64,000 nucleotides of DNA, from NCBI GenBank assembly GCA_023974075.1, contig CM043788.1:12985216-13049215 (forward strand), written 5' to 3'. Each line of letters starts with the position of its first letter. Position 1 is the first letter of the stretch. The notes under the pieces were generated by a model. The model did not search any database. It had not been told where the DNA came from and saw nothing but the letters and a program-made list of their open reading frames with translations. The stretch is from Chaenocephalus aceratus (Eukaryota > Chordata > Actinopteri > Perciformes > Channichthyidae). The translations under genes were made by a program, and so were the position numbers. Positions 57,751 through 64,000 of this stretch are shown in pieces.

Positions 57751-59269
57751 ATCAGACTTTAGTTACACCTGAGTAAAATTCAGGCAAAGGTGATTGTCAA
57801 ATGCCAACAATCAGGAGAGATATTTGATAGTTGGTGCTTGAAAAGACTAAACATTTATCTGCAGATCCCTATAAAGTATATTCATTACTCGTTATTCTCT
57901 ATTAATAGTTAATTAAAGACTGTATATAATGGCTATTTTGCACTTCCCTTTCAAGATTCAAGATTTTCTAAGGTTTATTGACATATCATATACATAACTA
58001 TGGTGTATTTATGCAATGAGGAAAAACCTAGGTCGCAGGTTCCTCAACAGTGCATTACAAGACATCTACTGTATCAATATGTGTGTATACCTCCACCATT
58101 AAACTGTTATATTCTGCACATTTCTTATACTATCTACATACATCTTATAAGAGTATCATTCATATGTATAATATCAGTTCAAATAAGTGCTTCAACATAG
58201 TTAACATTGCAGGAAAGCAATATATTAGACGTTAAGTACTTTGTCAGGCTTAATATTTATCTGTAGATACCCCCAAAGCTTTTTTCTTATTCAAAAGAAG
58301 ACCTTAACCTAAAGTATTCTTTAATGTTTAAATAAAGGTTAATTCGTTTTTCTGTTTTGCACATCCTCCTATTAATATATATGTACATCCAGCTTTAAAT
58401 TGTTTTATTGTAGAGATCACTTACAGTATTTTCTTGATATTTTATATTCTATATTTCTATCATTGACCTTCTACGTTCCCCCTATTTTGTATGTACTCTT
58501 AATATTTTGTTCATCAAATATAACATATCCAACAAAAAAAATCAATAATGTGCTTTAACCACTAGGCGGTGCGGGTTAAAAAACTCTCAAGTTTAAAGTG
58601 TTAACACAACAAATTATACTTTGTATTATTAGTGTAGGACACCTATGTGTGTATAACATCTGAAGATGTGTAGTTTTATTCATGTTTTCACATAATTTTA
58701 CAGGATATTGCTATATTATTTGACATGTTTTACTTCTACACAGTAATATTTTATTTGTAAAACATCACAGACGGAAAGGTATATAAGTCATTTAATGGTA
58801 AGCTATTGAAATTCTGAATCCATAGATGTGTCGCCCATCACCCAAAACCCCTGACTATTCTCTCAAATCAGTATTTACATTCTTTAATTCAAAGAAAATC
58901 AATAATATCTTTAAAAACTACAAGTCCCTGTCTATCAGCGTGCACTGCTACCTATCTACCAATTGGATCAAATATAAAAGTCTGCCGAATTAGTATTGAT
59001 ACTGCAAGGAGAAACAGAGAAATTGAAGATGTTGTTTAATTGCTGATATACTTATGATTCACGTCACATATTCAGTTTCTGTTGCAGTTCTTCCAGTTTG
59101 TCCAAAGGTCTTCTAATCAGGGCTCTATAAATAAAGAACTACGGAAGATGTGTAATATGTAATGCAGCCGAACCGTGTATTACAATGCCGTGATGTGATG
59201 ACTTCCAAAGAGAAAAGCAGCAGTACACTCGGAATAAACTATTTTCTTTTTTTTGTATAGATGTTTTCG
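57751..59269. repeat. Interior of long-TIR element 2, shared with elements 1 and 3
   Basis: 57751-58615 is the reverse complement of about 11820-12550. 59030-59250 matches 54060-54300 (TGCAGCCGAACCGTGTATTA; GACTTCCAAAGAGAAAAGCA). No gene. Confidence 0.75.
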
Positions 59270-59864
59270 GATTTCATATCGCATAAACACCATATCCCAA
59301 CGTGCAATGCGGCTAAAACATCCAATCACCGAGCTTCAACCATAGCTGAGGATCTTGGGTAATCAGTTCAGTGGGTGTGTATCGCCTACAGTAGCCTACG
59401 TCTGTTTCCGGTGACTTTATTTTTAAATTCAGTTCCTGACGGACCGCAAAAAAGCCCGATATTATAGAATTAAATAAATAAATAAAAACAAGGATAATTG
59501 TGTGTTATTGTTGAGTAAATAACTGTGCTATTTAGAAAATAATAACAAATTAGAAGGAAAAAAAAATAAAAAATACAGATTTCAGTATTCTGAGGCTCTG
59601 AGCCCCATTTATTTTCCTCACGGACGGCAAAAAAAAGTCCGACATAAAAACGAATCGTGGCTTGATATTGAGTAAGAAAATATTTTTATGAACCACACAG
59701 CTTCCGGTCTTCCAAGACCCGACCGGACAAAAATACGTGGTGCAGGCACGAAACATACTACCAATAGAAATACATTGCTTTTAAAATCGTTCTGTGTGAC
59801 ACGAAAAAAATGGGAAAATCCCAGTCTCACGAAATGCCGTGAGACTGGGTTGGCACAGCAATGT
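59270..59864. repeat. Right arm of long-TIR element 2
   Basis: Inverted copy of 42653-43290. The last 40 bp hold an extra small palindrome (CCCAGTCTCAC ... GTGAGACTGGG), as if the end had been duplicated head to head. Confidence 0.85.
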
Positions 59865-60737
59865 AAGCGAGCACGACTGTAGCTCAACAGCAAAAGTCAT
59901 ACAGTCATAAAGTCATACAGTATAACAACACTGTTTCAAATCTCAAGTAAGATAAATAGTATATCTCCTCCTGACTACAATGGATGGTTATACATTGTTA
60001 GCATAGGTTAAACATAAATGACATGAATCATTTCTCTCTCTCATTCTCCTTATTCTAACACTGCTCCAAACAAGATATTCAGCAGGACCATACAAAAGGC
60101 CTGTCACATCAATGATGTTGTGATATGGCCCAAAGAGGATGGCAAGCTCTAATTGTAGCATAGTGTTCTCCAGAAGCTAAAGCAAGTCAGTGGTGCTCAC
60201 CCCTGCACACATGTGCTTTTAATAGTCAAGTCCAGCCAGTGCCAGGCAGATTTACTTGAGTATAATCTGACAACACTCTAAATCAAATGCTTGGTCAAAG
60301 TTTGGGAAGCATTGCTTGCCATTAATGTAATATGCTTTAAGCGCAGTTGGTTTGAGATTTGTCTGAGCTGAAGGCAAATATGCATACAGTTTTTTATACA
60401 GTACATTTAAATAGGCGCACAATGTTGTGACAGAAACCATGAAGATAAGATTGGGTTAGTAAAGATGCTGTTCTAGCTCACATTGACAAACCCAACGTCA
60501 TGCTGCCCTCAAGGCAACAAACAGAAACACTGCATTATACAGTACCAGTATCTTTACTTAACCCACTTTTGTATTGATTTTACAGTAGCAAAGGTTGTAG
60601 CAGATAGCATGAAGATAGCACGTGCGACTTTTTTGTTGGTACCACCTCAAAGAAATATCTAAGCAAGCAGAGTTTACACTTACTGGTGGAGTTAAATATG
60701 ACAAACAAATGATTGGACAGAGACAATCCTCACTTAC
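59865..60737. other. No gene seen
   Basis: Right flank of long-TIR element 2; no frame, repeat or motif that I can support. Confidence 0.4.
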
Positions 60738-60986
60738 ATGATTTGTAAATAGCCACGCTTACGGCAATAGCGATTGCAATATTTGTATTCACTCGACCCA
60801 AATGTTTTGGGTCTGCAAGACTACATTGTGGAATTGACGAAAGTGCACACAATCCTTGATGAAAGGATTCAGCAAGTGTCCCTTTGAAAAATATCTCCTG
60901 GCAATCGCATGTGCCAATCAGCTTATCATGCCGCTTAAACATACATTCTAAACATGTTGCAGCTGAGGAGTTTTGAGACAATTGTG
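60738..60986 (-). CDS. Candidate orphan exon, function unknown
   Basis: On the minus strand a pyrimidine-rich acceptor (GTCATGCCTTTTAG) ends at 60987 and a full-consensus donor (CAT|GTAAGTG) starts at 60737. The 249 bases between are open in one frame, entering and leaving in phase 1 (two bases, 82 codons, one base). The peptide has paired cysteines (TCLECMF, GTCDCQE, GLCAL, PQCSL) followed by a short Ala/Ile/Val-rich segment (NIAIAIAVSVAIY). Symmetric phase-1 exons are common in secreted and membrane proteins. I recognise no family and see no neighbouring exon, so this could be a chance frame or part of a host gene extending beyond the window. Confidence 0.3.
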
Positions 60987-61989
60987 CTAAAAGGCATGAC
61001 AGAATGAATGCTATTGTGATCTGTTCATACTCAATTATCTGAACATGATCTGTGCATGCTTAATTTGTAATTACTTAATAACACATTTGCTCGGGCCGTA
61101 ATATGCACCCCAACTCATGTACTGTCTTACTACCCAATGGTTTATTTGCAGTCATAGGTGGTTAGCAGGCTAGCCAACTAAGAGGCAACGCTCTAAAGTA
61201 ACAAGTTAGCTTAAACATTATCTTCTGTATTAAACTAATCACAATTGGGAGAATCATGTGCAATCAGGAAATCGACTTGATTGTCAATCTTTGGATAGAG
61301 GTGTACAATATTTTAAATGAACACTGTACTAGTCTGTATTTTTTACAGATTCCACCGACACTTAGGCTACTTTTTTAATGACTGGTGCAAGCAACATTCG
61401 ATGAAAATAATAAGGAGCATAAGTCTGAAAAAATATCAGGCAATTGGTGGATTCAATACTGGGTTCCAACCTAATAAAAGCTTGTACATGTTTGTCAATG
61501 CAGGGACAGAACAAATTAGGCAAAAACACAAACCTGCAGTCAAGATTAAGAAAAAACCCAAATGAACACGAGAGCACCTCGGTTGGAGGGGAAAACATTC
61601 AGAACATAGTGATAATTTTATAGAGGATTGACAATGTTTTCAGTGTTACAACACAAGCTGCAGTGATATATAATGCACCATGTGCCTGCCAGGCTTGCAC
61701 AGTACATTTCTATTCTTTAGGAGATTAAATTATAAGCTGGTGAAGCTGGTGAACAGGCAGCAGATTAGGTTGATACAAAATAAATAGATAGAGCAGGGCT
61801 TGCACGGCAGGGAAGTGACATTCATTTTAACGTACATCATCGTAACATTCTGACTATAAAAAATAGATGAAAATAGTATCAGGGTTTTATGTGCTGAAAA
61901 GTCCCTGGGAAGCTTTATCCCAGATTGACCTATCAGACTGTTGGTGGGCAATGTGCTCAGGTGTCCTCACAGGAGGCCTCAGAGGAGAG
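60987..61989. other. No gene seen
   Basis: A short frame at 61317-61565 (plus) and its mirror have no motif. Nothing else. Confidence 0.35.
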
Positions 61990-62455
61990 AAGGACATCTG
62001 ACTTTAATAGGACATGATGCATAACAGGGAACATGATTCACCATCAAGGTGCCTCAGGTCTTCTGGGACGGGTCTGCTATCGGTTCCGAGAGTAAAAGCA
62101 AAACATGGAGAGGCAGCATTTAGCTATTATGCCCCGACAATCTGGAACAAACTACCCAAATCATGCATGTCTGCAGAAACTCTTACTATTTTTAAATCAA
62201 GACTGAAAACATATCTCTTTGCCGCTGCTTTTAATTGAGCTGCTCATATTCGCACTACAGTATGCCATATGTATTACCTGTGGTGTTTATTTTATTATTT
62301 GATTATCTTTGCTCTTAATGCCTGTTGTAAAATGCCATTATATAATGTGTTTTTACTGTATTTATTCCTAAAAAGTATTTTAATTTGTTTTGTAAAGCAC
62401 TTTGAATTGTTGCGTGCTGAAAAGTGCTATATAAATAAACTTGCCTTGCCTTGTT
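61990..62455 (+). mobile_element. 5'-truncated LINE (L2/CR1-like)
   Basis: Contains the last codons of an RT-bearing ORF2 (62014-62238), a 3' UTR, and the tail AAAGTGCTATATAAATAAAC then TTGCCTTGCCTTG. The 5' junction is near 61990. Confidence 0.75.
62014..62238 (+). pseudogene. LINE ORF2 C-terminal fragment
   Basis: Seventy-four codons: RCLRSSGTGLLSVPRVKAKH, then FSYYAPTIWNKLPKSC, then TLTIFKSRLKTYLF and stop. It aligns with the C-terminus of the L2-like protein at 12565-15405 ([16 protein letters not shown] ... [11 protein letters not shown]), so it is a related but distinct family. The endonuclease and RT domains are lost by 5' truncation. Confidence 0.8.
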
Positions 62456-62825
62456 CAAAGTCTTCAGTCCAATATACTGTTTCCTTGTAATGTGTCCCAA
62501 TTATGTTAATTGAGGTGGATATAATTGAACAAACACATTCAAGCTTATACATACCAAGAGCTTATTATTCATTGAATTGTTATTGAGTGGTTTTGTTACA
62601 TATTCTTACACTTATACTAATATATGAAAAAAAATTGTTTATTTCATTCAAAAAAAGCAGTTATGAAACACAATTTCACCCAGGATAAATACAACATTTC
62701 TGATTCCTTTTACTTTTGGTTAAGGATAATACTAAACATTAAAAGCAGTTTCTAAATATACCACTGCAGAACATATGATGAACAGTGAGCATTTTTTTCA
62801 AGGACACAAGTGAACAGATGTCTGA
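62456..62825. other. No gene seen
   Basis: AT-rich spacer between the LINE and the MITE. Confidence 0.4.
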
Positions 62826-63145
62826 TGGCCCCTACACACGGCGGCGTACGCTTCAACGCTTCTGCCCATTCACTTTGAATGGGGTGACGTCATGCTTCAC
62901 CGAACTGCATTGTGGGAGCAAAGCGTAGCTTTTCTCGTGGTGCTCGCTGCTAAAGTAGAGCAATGTTCTACTTTTGAAGCTTCGACGGAAGCGTGAGCCA
63001 ATCGAATCATATGCCAGTACAAGCTCTAGCCAATCAAACCGCTGATTGTGTGTCCGGAGCGGGAGATTCAGGTGATTGGTTGTTGGTCTAGCTTCAGACA
63101 TGCGCGCTGGCAAGCAACAACGCACGCCGCCATGTGTAGGGGCCG
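62826..63145. mobile_element. MITE, 320 bp, GGCCCCTACACA ends
   Basis: GGCCCCTACACACGGCGGCGT (62827) is inverted at 63124-63144 (ACGCCGCCATGTGTAGGGGC). TGA flanks at 62823-62825 and 63146-63148 may be a 3-bp TSD, which would fit a Harbinger-type MITE. The GC content is higher than in the flanks. A 118-codon minus frame spanning it is not a gene. Confidence 0.75.
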
Positions 63146-63148
63146 TGA

Positions 63149-63718
63149 CACTCAACAGTAACAAAAGACAACACAGAGGCAGCAATATAATGAGCAGAAT
63201 TTGCATCAAAATGACATTCTGCTTTATAAATCTCTTTATCCAGACGCCCTCTTAATCACCTGGTTACATATCAATGCTGTTTTGTGTTTCACTTCTTGTT
63301 CTCAGTAAAATGAACAGCGGAGGAGTGTAATTCTACTGATTGTGCCATGTCTGTTGGGTTCTATAACAATGTCAGACCTGCTGTATGTGTGTGTCTATTA
63401 CTCCCAGCTGTGGCTATAAATGGCACCTGTTCATTTATTCATAACAAGTACCTGCCATTGGTGCGGTGGTGACAACTCGATCATTATTACTGCGTATGCA
63501 AGAGATAATCAGTGATTCAGCTTGAAGTTGGGAAGTAGGCCATTGTTATTCATGTTATAAGCATCCTCTACATATTTTACCATAATCCTGTTGACAGAAA
63601 ATAAATAATCTGACAAATAAACCGAGCAGAAAACCTAGCCTTCCTTAGTGGTGATATAAAATGATGTCTCCAATATTAATACAAATAATGAGAACATTTA
63701 CCTCATTAAACCATACAT
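63149..63718. other. No gene seen
   Basis: Unassigned AT-rich sequence. Confidence 0.4.
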
Positions 63719-64000
63719 CAGGGATCACCAACTACATTTGTCCAAGGGCCAAAATGTATCCAATAGACACAATCGCGGGCCAGTGATTTGTATATAGTCC
63801 ACAATGCTAGTGGAGCACGCTCAGGTACTGCGGACCTTTAATTTATTATCTGAAACGATGTAATAACTTTTAAAACTTGTTCCAGTCACTTGCCCCATGC
63901 ATTCAGCAGCAGCAGGCTGATCCCGTTATGAAATGTCATAATTTCGACAATAAAGAAATGCTACATAAACGTTATCTTGCACATTTTATCCAACCATCTC
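63719..64000. mobile_element. hAT left end, continues past the window
   Basis: CAGGGATCACCAACTACATT then AAGGGCCAAAATG and CGCGGGCCAG, the opening of a common hAT family (CAGGGgTcaCCAA...GGGCC). The right end is outside the window. Confidence 0.5.

Noticed and set aside
62853..63209. 118-codon minus frame
   Set aside because: Spans a MITE from end to end, so it is not an independent gene.

Overview
The window reads as ray-finned fish (teleost) DNA from a repeat-dense region without a recognisable host gene. It is AT-rich and has long (CA)n tracts. Nearly all coding sequence belongs to transposable elements typical of fish: an L2-like LINE with an (ATTG)n tail, two tyrosine-recombinase (DIRS) retrotransposons, a PIF/Harbinger transposon with a MADF/BESS partner gene, many hAT elements with exact 8-bp target-site duplications (TSDs), TTAA-flanked MITEs and solo LTRs. 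The only possible host coding sequence I see is one orphan exon candidate at 60738-60986 (minus strand).

Layout. 1-445: unassigned flank. 446-7873: a 7.4-kb PIF/Harbinger element holding a 5'-truncated DDE transposase (minus) and a broken MADF-BESS gene (plus), itself invaded by a hAT (1933-4357), which holds a smaller hAT (2438-3490), and by a MITE-like repeat cluster (6167-7340). 7884-8196: 66-bp minisatellite. 10085-19690: an old duplicated segment, split by a 6.7-kb long-terminal-inverted-repeat element (10614-17310) that carries an almost complete L2 (12552-15992); a hAT MITE sits at 17896-18537. 20770-32800: a DIRS retrotransposon on the minus strand (gag, RT, RNase H, tyrosine recombinase), cut by four later insertions. 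33996-34410: TTAA MITE. 36270-37470: fold-back repeats. 39024-40620: LINE 3' ends. 42653-59864: a second long-inverted-repeat element (or inverted pair) that contains, one inside another, a hAT (46787-55688), a solo LTR (47176-55002), and inside the LTR both a second DIRS (47439-52122) and a third long-inverted-repeat element (52979-54925). 61990-62455: truncated LINE. 62826-63145: MITE. From 63719: a hAT end running off the window.

Relations. The repeats date each other, because several insertions have an intact empty-site paralogue inside this same window: long-TIR element 1 (empty site near 10143), the 1.2-kb LTR (empty site 23225) and the second DIRS (empty site 29038). These give exact boundaries and TSDs of 6 bp, 4 bp and none (a GTT joint) respectively. 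The coding elements look immobile now: the L2 ORF is open over 946 codons but has Asn for the first catalytic RT aspartate; the second DIRS has lost its RT and has Cys for the recombinase tyrosine; the Harbinger has lost the first exons of both genes.

The least familiar system is the family of long-inverted-repeat elements with CCAACC ends and a 6-bp TSD (three copies, arms of about 0.55-0.8 kb, no transposase seen). I could not assign it to a superfamily by reading.
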